This document shows, in pieces, positions 16,243-25,971 of a DNA stretch of 64,000 bases. The translations under genes and the position numbers were made by a program. The notes below the pieces were generated by a model. The model saw nothing but the letters and a program-made list of their open reading frames with translations, did no database searches and had not been told where the DNA came from. This DNA comes from Burkholderia paludis (lineage in GTDB: Bacteria; Pseudomonadota; Gammaproteobacteria; Burkholderiales; Burkholderiaceae), in contig NZ_JPGL01000053.1 of the NCBI RefSeq assembly GCF_000732615.1, positions 1 to 64,000 on the forward strand, in the 5' to 3' direction. How positions within the stretch are numbered: position 1 is the stretch's first letter; each line of letters starts with the position of its first letter.

Positions 16243-17211
16243 ATGATGAAATCCGACGCACCGTTGGTGATTGCACTGGCCTACGACGATCTGTGCCCGT
16301 TCGAGTTCGCCTGCGCAGTGGAAGTCTTTGGATTGCCCCGCCCCGAGCTGGGTGCGAACTGGTACCGCTTCGCCGTGGCGGCGGTCGGGCCCGGCGTCAT
16401 TCGCGGCATTGGCGGCGTGCGTATCGATGCCGACGGCGGGCTGGAATTGCTGGATCATGCGGCGACGATCATCGTGCCCGGCTGGCCTGGTCCGGACAGG
16501 CCGGTTCCCGATTCCCTGGTTCGGGCCCTGCGCGCGGCACATGCCCGAGGATGCCGCCTGGCGTCGATTTGCGCCGGCGCATTCGTGCTGGCGGCAACCG
16601 GCCTGCTTTCGGGGCGTCGCGCAACGACCCATTGGCATCACGTCGATGATCTGGCGCGACGGCATCCGGACGTGACTGTGGTACCCGACGTTCTGTACGT
16701 GGACGAGGGTGCGCTGCTGACGTCGGCAGGCAGTGCCGCCGGGCTCGATCTGTGTCTGCATCTGGTACGCCGGGATTTCGGCGCGCAAATGGCGAATCGG
16801 GTCGCGCAACGGCTCGTTCTGCCCGCGCACCGCTCCGGCAATCAGGTTCAGCGCGTCGCCCGACCCATTCCCGCCCGCTCCGGAATAGCGCTCGGCGCGT
16901 TACTCGACCATGTGCGCGCCGATTTATCGCGTCGCTGGACCGTAACCCGCCTCGCATCGGACGCCGGTGTCAGTGTGCGCAGTCTTCACCGTCACTTTCG
17001 GGAAACGACCGGTCTCGCGCCAGGAGAGTGGCTGATTGCCGAGCGGGTTTCGCGAGCGCTCGAACTCCTGGAGGAAACCACGTTGTCGGTCGAAGACGTT
17101 TCGATCGAGGTCGGCTTTGGCAGCGCATCGACGCTACGCGCACATTTCCGCAAAACACTCGGTGTGCTGCCGTCGGTCCGTCGAAAAAACACGTCGAATC
17201 AACCGGACTGA
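16243..17211 (+). CDS. ftrA: FtrA-like GATase1/AraC transcriptional regulator
   Basis: A 322-residue regulator of the GlxA/FtrA type. The N-terminal DJ-1/PfpI domain begins VIALAYDDLCPFEFACAVEV and FGLPRPELG, wording I associate with FtrA, and has the elbow ASICAGAFVLAATGLLSG. The C-terminal AraC DNA-binding domain holds VTRLASDAGVSVRSLHRHFR and VSIEVGFGSASTLRAHFRK. I chose ATG 16243 because AGGA lies eight bases before it; several tandem ATGs (16234, 16237, 16246) make the exact start uncertain. It faces the GST gene, which may be its target. The inducing signal is unknown. Confidence 0.78.
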   Translation: MMKSDAPLVIALAYDDLCPFEFACAVEVFGLPRPELGANWYRFAVAAVGPGVIRGIGGVRIDADGGLELLDHAATIIVPGWPGPDRPVPDSLVRALRAAHARGCRLASICAGAFVLAATGLLSGRRATTHWHHVDDLARRHPDVTVVPDVLYVDEGALLTSAGSAAGLDLCLHLVRRDFGAQMANRVAQRLVLPAHRSGNQVQRVARPIPARSGIALGALLDHVRADLSRRWTVTRLASDAGVSVRSLHRHFRETTGLAPGEWLIAERVSRALELLEETTLSVEDVSIEVGFGSASTLRAHFRKTLGVLPSVRRKNTSNQPD

Positions 17212-17496
17212 GCCGGCGGTCTCCGAAAGACGACAATATCCGACCCGGTCGTGCCGTCACGGATTCGCGAAACGACACGCCGTCGTGCGAGGCGGCGCAC
17301 CAGTCGCATCTCGTCCAAGCCATGCCCGCTCGAGACTGCGCTTGCCCCCACATTGCCCGCCCCGCCCTTCCGCTTGCGCCGGACACCGCCGACAACCAGA
17401 GCCCGACAATGAGCCGGCGTCGATTCGACTCCGTCCAGGCCGGAGTCGTCAGAATCCGTCAGCCGTTTGCGCGAGACCTCCGGTAAAGACACCGCT

Positions 17497-17940
17497 CTAT
17501 GAGTGAAGCTTCCTGGAAAGTCTCTGGCCGTCCCTCAAGAAGCCATGTCGCTCGTAGAAACGGTGGGCAGCCGGTCGGTGGTCGCCGCTCGTCACCTCCA
17601 GCTTTACACATCCGACCTGCCTGAACCAGTGTTCTGCCGCGGCGATCAGTGCGCTACCCACTCCGTTTCCGCGGTATCGCTCGTCGACGACCATGCTGGT
17701 TATGCGCCCGAGATTGCCCGGCGCGTGGAAGAGAGGAAGTGCGTGGAGGCTGATGCTCCCGACGACCTCATCTCGCGCGGATGCCACGATGATTTTGTCG
17801 GTCGGGCTCGGGAGCAGCGCTTCAATCTTCTCGAGGACCAGCGCCGGCGTTGTCTGGTAACCGAGTTGCTGCAGCAAGCACGCGATTGCGGCGTGATCCG
17901 ACGCTCGCGGTTCGCGGATGAGGATGTCCAATGGCGTCAT
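17497..17940 (-). CDS. GNAT-family N-acetyltransferase
   Basis: A 147-residue GNAT enzyme. The acetyl-CoA pyrophosphate loop is RGNGVGSALIAAAEHWF (Q/RxxGxG/A form), preceded by the beta-bulge strand ITSMVVDERYRG and followed by the last motif VTSGDHRPAAHRFYERHGF. That last form occurs in small-molecule or peptide acetyltransferases. The substrate is not evident. It is convergent with the FtrA-like gene and followed upstream by an unrelated serine hydrolase, so it probably has its own promoter in the 153-base gap. Confidence 0.85.
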   Translation of the reverse strand: MTPLDILIREPRASDHAAIACLLQQLGYQTTPALVLEKIEALLPSPTDKIIVASARDEVVGSISLHALPLFHAPGNLGRITSMVVDERYRGNGVGSALIAAAEHWFRQVGCVKLEVTSGDHRPAAHRFYERHGFLRDGQRLSRKLHS

Positions 17941-18093
17941 CAGGTACAGCGCTCCAGGATCAAATATCTTCGTAGTCCATGATAGTTGCCGCCATCGGCA
18001 GCCCCCTTGGCAGGGAGATCAAACAGCAAAGCGGATCGATGCCGAGAGAGGTTCGTCAGTCTGCAACGACGGCGAAATGGCAGCCGGGTGCAC

Positions 18094-19101
18094 TTACAAA
18101 CGTCCAATGCGCAGCCACTGGATGGCCGGATGATCGCCGGCGACGACTTCCGGGGCGACTGCATGGACAAGCCGCATCCCGCGCGCCGAGTTTGCGAACC
18201 ATACGACAGCATCCCGGGTCGCTCGATTGGCAAGGACGAACGCCCGGAATCCGGGGCTATTGCCCCAATGAAAGAAACAGCCCTGAGCGGGTTCGAGCCC
18301 CCAGCCCAGCCCCCAGGCAACACGAAGATCGGGCGGGTTGTCGCCTTGCAAGTCTTCCGCATCGTCACCTTGGCGCGTGTGGACGCGCGGCAAAAACCAC
18401 TGATCGTAGCTCGAGCCCGACAGTCCCCGGCCTGCGAGCACATTCCGTACGAACGCGAGATAGTCGGAAGCCGTTGTCAGAAGGGACCACGAGGCCTGCG
18501 CCGTGCTTACCCGGCACTTTGGCACGGGCTCGCCCTCCCACTCATGCCCCTGCGCATGATTTTCCGAAAAGCGCTCCTGCCATTCCAGGCTCGAACGACT
18601 CATCCCCCAGGGCTCGAACACGCGCTCACGCGCGAGTGCCTCGAGCGAGCGTCCGGTCGCCGTTTCCATCGCCCGTTGCAGCCATGCGAACGCGCTGCTG
18701 CCGTAGCTGAATCGCTCGCCCGGGTTGAAATATGTCCGCAGCGGAGCCTTGTCGCGCACGATATTGGGGAGGCCGCTCGTATGGGTGAGGACGTGGAACG
18801 CGCTTATCTGCCGCGATCCTGGATCGCCCGGCACATACTCTCCGCAAATGTCGAAGAGTGATTGCCGGAGGTCCAGAAGCCCTTCCTCCGCTAGCTGAAG
18901 CGCGACAAAGGAGACAACCGGTTTGGTGAGGGACGCTGCTTCAAAAACCGTTTGAGCATCGACCGGGGCGCGGTCATGCTCGCCCCGGATCCCGAAGTGG
19001 TATTCGGTGTCTTCCGTTCCTCCGCGAAGCGTGGCGAGTGACACGCCAGGAATGGGGCCGGTTGCCGTCACTGTCGCGAGAAATTTGCCCAGATCGGTCA
19101 T
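18094..19101 (-). CDS. Serine hydrolase of the class C beta-lactamase / esterase fold
   Basis: A 335-residue protein with the penicillin-binding fold. The catalytic motif is S57-L-T-K60, the second motif Y133-G-S, and a third HWGNSPG replaces the KTG box, as in EstB-type esterases and D-aminopeptidases. There is no signal peptide, so a cytoplasmic esterase or peptidase is more likely than a beta-lactamase. The ATG has its ribosome site (AAGGG) buried inside a perfect hairpin just upstream, hinting at translational control. Confidence 0.85.
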   Translation of the reverse strand: MTDLGKFLATVTATGPIPGVSLATLRGGTEDTEYHFGIRGEHDRAPVDAQTVFEAASLTKPVVSFVALQLAEEGLLDLRQSLFDICGEYVPGDPGSRQISAFHVLTHTSGLPNIVRDKAPLRTYFNPGERFSYGSSAFAWLQRAMETATGRSLEALARERVFEPWGMSRSSLEWQERFSENHAQGHEWEGEPVPKCRVSTAQASWSLLTTASDYLAFVRNVLAGRGLSGSSYDQWFLPRVHTRQGDDAEDLQGDNPPDLRVAWGLGWGLEPAQGCFFHWGNSPGFRAFVLANRATRDAVVWFANSARGMRLVHAVAPEVVAGDHPAIQWLRIGRL

Positions 19102-19104
19102 CTG

Positions 19105-19121
19105 ATTACCCTTCGGGTAAT
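19105..19121 (-). promoter_or_regulatory. Hairpin covering the ribosome binding site of the serine hydrolase gene
   Basis: On the minus strand ATTACCC-GAA-GGGTAAT ends three bases before the start codon. The AAGGG Shine-Dalgarno is half in the loop and half in the stem. It could regulate translation or, as DNA, serve as an operator. Confidence 0.5.
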
Positions 19122-19796
19122 TGCCGGGACGGAAATTGTACCGACCGCGCCTCTGCCCGGGGAGTCGGGGAGTCGCGGGCTGGCGTCCGAGGCGATGTCA
19201 GCAACACGCATCGGTAATCCCCTCGACGCACGCCAAGCCAACAGTCGAAGATTGCAAGGCCGTTGTCGGCCGATTGAATGAATAAGCGCCGTTATGCCTT
19301 CGCGATTATCCAGCGCCCGGATTTTACGATATCGATTCAAACAACATCGATCATTTCCAAAAACCGAACAACCCCCTTCCCCATAAACATTTTCATAACC
19401 ACTCCAAACTCTTCCTTGCGGAAACATAGTCCATCTGCTTTATTTACTCATACTCAATCAGGATAAAACGCTATCGGGGTATCACGGCTATTTTGCCATT
19501 CATGCCTGGCGAATCGGCACCGATTCGCCACGGCATCCCGCGCACACTAAAAACGCAGCCCCCTTTACCAGAGGGCATGCCACGCCAGTTGCGGGTGTCC
19601 TCACCACTCATGGAGGCGATCGAACGACCGCAGGCCTGCCTATACCTGTCGATTAACGCTTTCAAAACGCCAACCATTATCTGAATAAAACGAATCCGCT
19701 TGAATTCGAGTTCCGACCACCCTTTTCATCACCTGTTCGCATTCAAACCCTGCCGGCCAAACCGCAACGTCACCCAAGAAGGACATTGGACACATC
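19122..19796. other. Long AT-rich leader region of the tyrosinase cluster
   Basis: No gene is supported. About 19270-19480 is strongly AT-rich compared with the surroundings and contains many possible promoter hexamers. Short frames (19278-19466, 19493-19684) lack ribosome sites and codon bias. The region likely holds the promoters of the tyrosinase operon and of the divergent serine hydrolase gene. Confidence 0.45.
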
Positions 19797-21413
19797 ATGA
19801 ATAACGCACCCGGAATCAGAGTTCGTCCGTCGATCGAATCGTTGCAGGTCGAATATCGGAAAGGCAACAAGAAGCCGCTGGAAGACGTGATGCGCGCGTG
19901 GAAAGGCATCAAGGAATTGCCGCCCGACGATCCGAACTCGTTTTTCATGATCGGCGGCTTCCACGGCGAGCCGTTCCGCGGCGCCGGCTGGGGCTCGGCG
20001 TCTTACTGGGGCGGTTATTGCAACCACGGAAACGTGCTGTTTCCCACCTGGCACCGTGCCTATCTGCTGCGGCTGGAACAGGCGCTGCAGAGCATCCCCG
20101 GTTGCGAGCACGTGATGCTGCCGTACTGGGACGAAACCAGCGAAGAGTCGCTGACGAAGGGCATTCCGTGGGCACTGACCGACCCGGATTTCGAGCTCGA
20201 CGGCGTAAAGATTCCGAATCCGCTGACCTCCTTCACGTTCAACAGGGCGATCAAGGACCACATCAACGGCGACGATCCGAACTACAGCAAGCCGCTGCCT
20301 TACGTCACGGTTCGCTACCCGCTATCGGGGCTCGTGGGTACTCCCGAGGACCAGGCCGCCACCAAAGCGCACAACGACAAGTTCCCCAACGCCAACGAGA
20401 ACGTCATGTTGCTGAACCGGAACATCGTGGACTGGCTCACGTCCTACATCGTCGTGAAGGGCAAGGTGGTGCCGACCAACGTGAAGAGCTTGTTCGAGCG
20501 GTGCCTGGACGCGCCCAACTACACGCTGTTTTCCAACACGTCGTCCGCGGCCCAGTGGAACGACAATGTTCCGGAAGGCACGATTCCCGTCGTCTCGCTC
20601 GAGGAGCCGCACAACAACATTCACCTTGCGGTCGGCGGGTTCGACATACCGTCCTACGACCGCTCGCCGATTCCGGGCGCCAACGGCGACATGGGCGAAA
20701 ACGACACGGCGGGCCTCGACCCGATCTTCTATTTCCACCACTGCTTCATCGATCGCGTGTTCTGGCTGTGGCAGAAGCGCCATGGCTTCACGCAGCACCT
20801 CGACGTCATCGCCGAGTATCCGGGCACCAACTCCGTCGACGGGCAGGGGCCGACGCCGGGCACGGTGCCCAACTCCTGGCTCACGCTCGAATCGCCGCTC
20901 GATCCGTTCAAGAAGAGCGAGAACGGCAAGGAGCGCGCCTATACGTCGCTCGACTGCATCAACATCGAGGAACAGCTCGGTTACACGTACGGCCCCGGTT
21001 CGCTGGAAAACCTGCCGAAGCTTTCGCTGGCGGCGATGACCGTGCCGGCGGGCAACAGCAGCAAGGTCGTGCGCGTCTCCGGGCTGAATCGTGCGCCGAT
21101 TGCCGGGTCGTTCCTGGTTTCCGCGTACGTCAACATCGACGGCAAGCGGCAACTGCTCGGCACGCACGCCGTGCTGAGCCGCTGGAGCGTGCAGTCCTGC
21201 GCGAACTGCCAGACGCACCTCGAAGTGAGGGCGTTCTTTCCGCTGAACCAGTTCACGGAAAGTGCGGTGGAGGGTGCCCAGTACGAGGTCGAGGTCCATA
21301 CGCGTGACGGCGTGCGCCATCAGACGCAACCCGCGTCGTCGCCCGTTACGCAAGCCGTCGCCGGCGCGGCCGCGCAAGCCGCACCGAAACTGTTCCGGCT
21401 CGAGGTCCGGTAA
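19797..21413 (+). CDS. Tyrosinase-family type 3 copper oxidase
   Basis: A 538-residue tyrosinase/polyphenol oxidase. Copper A ligands fit His56 (GGFHGEP), His77 and His86 (CNHGNVLFPTWHRAY, an H-x8-H pair). Copper B ligands fit the HNNIH pair near residue 272-276 and the HH pair in DPIFYFHHCFIDRVFW near 313. The C-terminal beta-domain (~400-538) has a CANC motif at 468-471; in some fungal tyrosinases a similar CxxC helps load copper and the domain shields the active site. No signal peptide is seen. It would oxidise phenols to quinones, as in melanin formation. It leads a three-gene operon with two unknown proteins. Confidence 0.9.
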   Translation: MNNAPGIRVRPSIESLQVEYRKGNKKPLEDVMRAWKGIKELPPDDPNSFFMIGGFHGEPFRGAGWGSASYWGGYCNHGNVLFPTWHRAYLLRLEQALQSIPGCEHVMLPYWDETSEESLTKGIPWALTDPDFELDGVKIPNPLTSFTFNRAIKDHINGDDPNYSKPLPYVTVRYPLSGLVGTPEDQAATKAHNDKFPNANENVMLLNRNIVDWLTSYIVVKGKVVPTNVKSLFERCLDAPNYTLFSNTSSAAQWNDNVPEGTIPVVSLEEPHNNIHLAVGGFDIPSYDRSPIPGANGDMGENDTAGLDPIFYFHHCFIDRVFWLWQKRHGFTQHLDVIAEYPGTNSVDGQGPTPGTVPNSWLTLESPLDPFKKSENGKERAYTSLDCINIEEQLGYTYGPGSLENLPKLSLAAMTVPAGNSSKVVRVSGLNRAPIAGSFLVSAYVNIDGKRQLLGTHAVLSRWSVQSCANCQTHLEVRAFFPLNQFTESAVEGAQYEVEVHTRDGVRHQTQPASSPVTQAVAGAAAQAAPKLFRLEVR

Positions 21414-21489
21414 CGACGATGCGGGACGAACCGGCGCCGTCGCCCGGCGCCGGTTCGCTGCGACACTTCGACGAGGGAGAAACCCGAGC

Positions 21490-21921
21490 ATGAGCTACAC
21501 ACCCGAAACCGGCAGCCTCGTGGGCCAGTGGACCTATCGCAGTTTCCTGAACGATCCCGACCCGGCCACCGCATTCAACGACCTTGAATTCGGCCTCGGC
21601 ACGATCGAGATCGCACCGGCCCCGGCGGGCATTTTCAAGGGGCGCATTTTCGGCCCGGGATGGGCGTTGCAGCTCAACGGCTGGATCACTTACGGGAACC
21701 CCGGCACCGTACGATTCCAGGGGCGCGGCGTGGTCGACGGCGAGGAATGGGTGTACGACTACGTCGGGTACGTGAGCGCGCCCTGGCCCAACGGCATCGA
21801 CCAGCGTCCGGCGCTGACCGGCTCGATCGTCCGGACGGTCCCGCATGCGAGCGGCAGCGGCGGCGTCGCGCCGGCCGGTGTGGTGTGCTCGTGGTATGCC
21901 GTCATGAGAGACGCCGCCTGA
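21490..21921 (+). CDS. Unknown small beta-rich protein partnered with tyrosinase
   Basis: A 143-residue protein I do not recognise. It lacks signal and membrane segments and is rich in short strands with aromatic and glycine residues (LVGQWTYRSF, IFGPGWALQLNGWITYG, WVYDYVGYVSAPWPNG), which looks like a lipocalin- or calycin-type barrel. It follows the tyrosinase by 76 bases with a GAGGGAG ribosome site and precedes a membrane protein by six bases. By position it could carry the phenolic substrate or copper for the tyrosinase; that is inference only. Confidence 0.7.
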   Translation: MSYTPETGSLVGQWTYRSFLNDPDPATAFNDLEFGLGTIEIAPAPAGIFKGRIFGPGWALQLNGWITYGNPGTVRFQGRGVVDGEEWVYDYVGYVSAPWPNGIDQRPALTGSIVRTVPHASGSGGVAPAGVVCSWYAVMRDAA

Positions 21922-21927
21922 ACGGCC

Positions 21928-22668
21928 ATGACCGCTCCGACCGCACCGCCTGCCGACACGGCCAGACGTCCGACGAGGACGGCGGACGCGATCCGCGCAT
22001 GCGTCGGGTTCGGGCGCGCGCGGATCGCCCGCCTTGCGGCGTCCGGCCGGATGCGCGGCTTGGCGTGGTTCGCGCTCCTCGGCTACCTGACGTGCGACTT
22101 GCCGACGAGGCTGCACGGCGCCAGCCCCGGCTGGTTCTGGCCTTGCATCGGCGCCATTGCATGCGGGTTCGCCGGCTATTCGACGAGAGACGGATCGTCA
22201 GGCAGGTGTGCGCGCCGGTCGATGCTCCGGTGCATGGCCGCCATCTGTGCGGGATTGACGCTCGATGCGCTGCGCGCGCCCCTCGATGCGATTCTCGACA
22301 TCTGCGGCGGAACGCTCGCGGCGGACGCCGTGTGGAATATGCTCGTGCTCCATCTGCGCTGGTTTCCGATGTCGATGCTCGCCATGCTGATGCTGCTGAT
22401 CCTGCGCGAGGCTGAACGCACGGACAGGCGGCGACGCGGCACGATGCGCGTGCTCGTCGTGCCGCCGGTGCGGGTCGCGCTCGAAGCCGCGGCGATGTTG
22501 CTCGTCATGGCGCTCGGGATGACCGCGATCAAGGCCGTGGCGTTCAGTCTGGGAATGCGCTGGGACACGAGCGGCGTCGCTTTTGCGATGCTCGTCAGCA
22601 TGCTGGCGTTCTACGCATTGATCGATCGCGCCGTGCCCGGAAGGGTGTCGTCGGCAGCCCGCTCATGA
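21928..22668 (+). CDS. Unknown multi-pass membrane protein of the tyrosinase cluster
   Basis: A 246-residue protein with about five hydrophobic helices (around residues 44-60, 70-85, 95-125, 135-160 and 185-240) and an arginine-rich cytosolic N terminus and loop (EAERTDRRRRG). No family is recognised. It starts six bases after the preceding gene, so the three genes are probably one transcript. It may anchor or energise the tyrosinase system, but no motif supports a specific role. Confidence 0.65.
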   Translation: MTAPTAPPADTARRPTRTADAIRACVGFGRARIARLAASGRMRGLAWFALLGYLTCDLPTRLHGASPGWFWPCIGAIACGFAGYSTRDGSSGRCARRSMLRCMAAICAGLTLDALRAPLDAILDICGGTLAADAVWNMLVLHLRWFPMSMLAMLMLLILREAERTDRRRRGTMRVLVVPPVRVALEAAAMLLVMALGMTAIKAVAFSLGMRWDTSGVAFAMLVSMLAFYALIDRAVPGRVSSAARS

Positions 22669-22787
22669 AACGGCGACGGCCGCCTGACTCGGGATGACGA
22701 TCCACGCGGCCCGAATCCCGTCTTGAGCCGAACACCCGGGCGCCCTGCCGACCCGCCGCGCCGACGCCCCGGGTTGCCGGCGGGCCA

Positions 22788-25700
22788 TCAATCCCCGACC
22801 GCTTCCGCCGGACGATCGTCGCGCCCGGCCGCCACGACACGCCGGCCGCGTCGCCCGGCCGATGCCACGACCCGGAACGCCACCGGTGCGAACACGAGCC
22901 CGAACACCGTCGCCGCCAGCACGCCTCCGAACGCACCGGTGCCGATCGACCGGCGGCTTTCCGCGCCCGCGCCCGTCGCCAGCACGAGCGGCACGACGCC
23001 GAGCAGGAACGCCATCGACGTCATCACGATCGGCCGGAAGCGCGTGGCGGCCGCATCGATCACCGCCTGCCGCAGCGGCACGCCGCGCGCCGCGAGTTCG
23101 CGCGCGTACTGCACGATCAGGATCGCGTTCTTCGCCGCCAGCCCGATCACGGTGATCAATCCGACCTTGAAGTACACGTCGTTCGGCATGCCGCGCGCGA
23201 GCGCCGCCGCGATCGCGCCGATCATGCCGAGCGGCACGATCGTCAGCACCGACAGCGGAATCGTCCAGCTTTCGTACAGCGCGGCAAGCGCCATGAACAC
23301 CGCGAGCACCGACAGTCCGACGAGCAGCGGCGTTTGCCGCGCGGCGACCTGCTCCTCACGCGCCGCGTCGACCCAGTCGAAGCCGATCCCGGCCGGCAGC
23401 GCGCCGGCGAGCCGCTCCATTTCCGCCATCGCCGCGCCCGAACTCGTGCCGGGCGCCGCACGGCCGCTGATGTCGAGCGACGGATAGCCGTTGTAGCGAT
23501 TCAGCATGACCGGGCCGATCGTCCAGTGCGGCGCGGCGATCGCCGACAGCGGAACCATGTCGCCGGTGCGGTTCGGCACGGTCAGCGCCATCAGTTGCGC
23601 ATCGGTCGCGCGCGCGACCGGATCGGCCTCGATGATCACCCGCCGCATCCGGCCCGACGCCGGAAAATCGTTGATGTAGTTCGAACCGAACGTGCCGCCC
23701 AGCAGCCCCGCGATCCGCTCGAACGGTACGCCGAGCGCATACGCCTTCGCGCGATCGACGTCGAGCTCGATACGCGGCGCGTCCGGCAGGTCTTCGAAAT
23801 GCACGGCGGCCAGCAACGGATCCGCCTTCGCGCGTTCGGCAAGCTGCGCGCGGGCCGCCTTCAGTGCATCGAGCCCGACTCCGCCGCGATCCTCGAGCCG
23901 GAACGTGAATCCGTCGGAATGCCCGATGCCGCGAACCGAAGGCGGCAGCGTCGCCTCGACGTCGCCGTCGAGGATCGCGCCGAAGCGCCGGTTGAGCCGG
24001 TCGCGCAACGCCATCGCGTCACCGTCGCGCTCCGCCCAGTCCTTCAGCTCGACGAACGCCATCCCGACGTTCTGCCCGCTGCCCGCGAAACTCCAGCCGA
24101 TCACGCTCGTCACGTTCGCGATCGCCGGCTCGGCGCGCAGGATCGCCTCGACCTGCTCGACGACCGCGTGCGTGCGCGCCTGCGTGGCGCCCGCCGGCAA
24201 CTGGATCATCACCTGCAGCTGCCCCTGGTCCTCGGTCGGCAGGAAGCCGCCCGGCATCATCCAGTACAGCAGCGCGCATGCGCTCACGAGCGCCGCGTAG
24301 ACGGCGACGACGAGGCCCGTGCGGCGCACGGCAAACACGGCGACGCCGCGGTAGCCGGTTTCGGCGCGCGCGAAGGCCGCGCCGAACCGGTCGGCCAGAC
24401 GTGCGCCGATGCCGCGCCGCGTCGTCCGGCCGGTTTCGCGATCGGGCCGCGCGACCGGCTTCAGCAGGTTCGCGCACAGCGCGGGCGTGAGCGACAGCGC
24501 CATGAACGACGACACCAGCATCGACGCGATCATCGACACCGCGAACTGCCGGTAGATGCCGCCGACGCTGCCCGGGAAGAACGCCATCGGCACGAACACG
24601 GCCGTCAGCACCGCCGTCACGCCGACGATCGCCCCGCCGATCCGCTTCATGGCCCGGCGCGTGGCATCGCGCGGCGACACGCCCTCCTCCATCACGCGAT
24701 GCACGCTCTCGACGACGACGATCGCGTCGTCGACCAGGATGCCGATCGCCAGCACCAGGCCGAACATCGTGAATACGTTGATCGACAACCCGAACGCCCA
24801 CAACGCGACGAACGCACCCATCAGCGTGACCGGAATCACGACGGTCGGCACGAGCGTGTAGCGCAGGTCGCGCAGGAACAGCCACATCACGCAGAACACC
24901 AGCACGACGGCCTCGACGAGCGTCAGCACGACTTCGTGAATTGCGATCCTGACGAAATGCGCGCCGTCGAACGGAATCTCGACCGCGACGCCCGGCGGCA
25001 GCGTGCGCGACAGCTCGGCGAGCCGCGCGCGGATCGCGTTCGACGTTTCGAGCGCGTTGCCGCGCGGGCCGAGCTGGATGCCGACCGTCGCGGCCGGCCG
25101 GCCGTTCAGCCGCGAATAGAACGAATAGTCGTCGCGACCGATCTCGATGCGCGCGACATCGGCCACGCGCACCGCCGAGCCGTCCTGCTTCGACTTCAGC
25201 ACGATCCGGCCGAACTCCGCGGGCGACGCGAGCTGCCCCTTGACGACGATCGTCGCGGTGAGCTGCTGGCCGCGCACGAACGGCGCGTCGCCGATCGCAC
25301 CGGCCGTGACCGTCGCGTTCTGCGCGCCGATCGCCGCGATCACGTCGTCGGCGCCGAGGTTGTATTCGCGCAGCTTGTCCGGATCGAGCCAGATCCGCAG
25401 CGCCTCGTCCGCATCCCACAGCTCGGCCGCGCCGACGCCCGGTGCGCGTTTCAGCTCGCGCAGCACGTAGCGGTTCAGGTAATCGCCGAGCTGCGCGGAA
25501 TCGCGCGTGCCGTCGGTCGACGTCAGCGTGACGAGCATCAGGAAGGTGTTCGCCGCCTTGAACACGCCGATCCCCTGCTGGACGACCTGCTGCGGCAGCC
25601 GCGGCTCGACCTGCTTCAACCGGTTGTTGACGTCGACGAGCGCGATGTCCGGATCGGTGCCGGGCGAAAACGTCACGTCGATCTCGAGGTTGCCGTGGCC

Positions 25701-25949
25701 GTCGCTGCTCGTCTCGTAGTACAGCAGCCCGTCCGCGCCGTCGAGGCTTTCCTCGATGATGCTGCCGACGTCGGCGTCGACCGTCTCGGTCGACGCGCCC
25801 GGGTAGGACGCGTCGATCACGACCCGCGGCGGCGCCAGGCGCGGATACTGCGCGATCGGCAACTGCGGAATGGCCAGTACGCCCGCGACGACGATCGCGA
25901 GCGCGACGATCCATGCAAATACGGGGCGATCGATGAAAAACGACGGCAT
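22788..25949 (-). CDS. RND efflux permease (HAE1/AcrB family), orphan
   Basis: A 1053-residue inner-membrane proton antiporter. It shows the AcrB-type start MPSFFIDRPVFAWIVALAIV, the N-terminal pore segment (SIIEESLDGADGLLYY), the proton-relay aspartates in GLVLAIGILVDDAIVVVE, the second-half start and the GLAAKNAILIVQYAREL motif of TM helix 10. The length is normal. Unlike most such genes it has no adjacent membrane-fusion protein or outer-membrane channel: the neighbours are a tyrosinase cluster (convergent) and TldE/TldD-like peptidase genes just upstream on the same strand (22-base gap). It would need partners encoded elsewhere. Confidence 0.9.
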   Translation of the reverse strand: MPSFFIDRPVFAWIVALAIVVAGVLAIPQLPIAQYPRLAPPRVVIDASYPGASTETVDADVGSIIEESLDGADGLLYYETSSDGHGNLEIDVTFSPGTDPDIALVDVNNRLKQVEPRLPQQVVQQGIGVFKAANTFLMLVTLTSTDGTRDSAQLGDYLNRYVLRELKRAPGVGAAELWDADEALRIWLDPDKLREYNLGADDVIAAIGAQNATVTAGAIGDAPFVRGQQLTATIVVKGQLASPAEFGRIVLKSKQDGSAVRVADVARIEIGRDDYSFYSRLNGRPAATVGIQLGPRGNALETSNAIRARLAELSRTLPPGVAVEIPFDGAHFVRIAIHEVVLTLVEAVVLVFCVMWLFLRDLRYTLVPTVVIPVTLMGAFVALWAFGLSINVFTMFGLVLAIGILVDDAIVVVESVHRVMEEGVSPRDATRRAMKRIGGAIVGVTAVLTAVFVPMAFFPGSVGGIYRQFAVSMIASMLVSSFMALSLTPALCANLLKPVARPDRETGRTTRRGIGARLADRFGAAFARAETGYRGVAVFAVRRTGLVVAVYAALVSACALLYWMMPGGFLPTEDQGQLQVMIQLPAGATQARTHAVVEQVEAILRAEPAIANVTSVIGWSFAGSGQNVGMAFVELKDWAERDGDAMALRDRLNRRFGAILDGDVEATLPPSVRGIGHSDGFTFRLEDRGGVGLDALKAARAQLAERAKADPLLAAVHFEDLPDAPRIELDVDRAKAYALGVPFERIAGLLGGTFGSNYINDFPASGRMRRVIIEADPVARATDAQLMALTVPNRTGDMVPLSAIAAPHWTIGPVMLNRYNGYPSLDISGRAAPGTSSGAAMAEMERLAGALPAGIGFDWVDAAREEQVAARQTPLLVGLSVLAVFMALAALYESWTIPLSVLTIVPLGMIGAIAAALARGMPNDVYFKVGLITVIGLAAKNAILIVQYARELAARGVPLRQAVIDAAATRFRPIVMTSMAFLLGVVPLVLATGAGAESRRSIGTGAFGGVLAATVFGLVFAPVAFRVVASAGRRGRRVVAAGRDDRPAEAVGD

Positions 25950-25971
25950 CGGCAGGTGTCGTCGATACGCG

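Noticed and set aside
19278..19466. Small peptide gene in the AT-rich tyrosinase leader
   Set aside because: The frame has no ribosome site, and its codon use reflects local AT content. Treated as non-coding.
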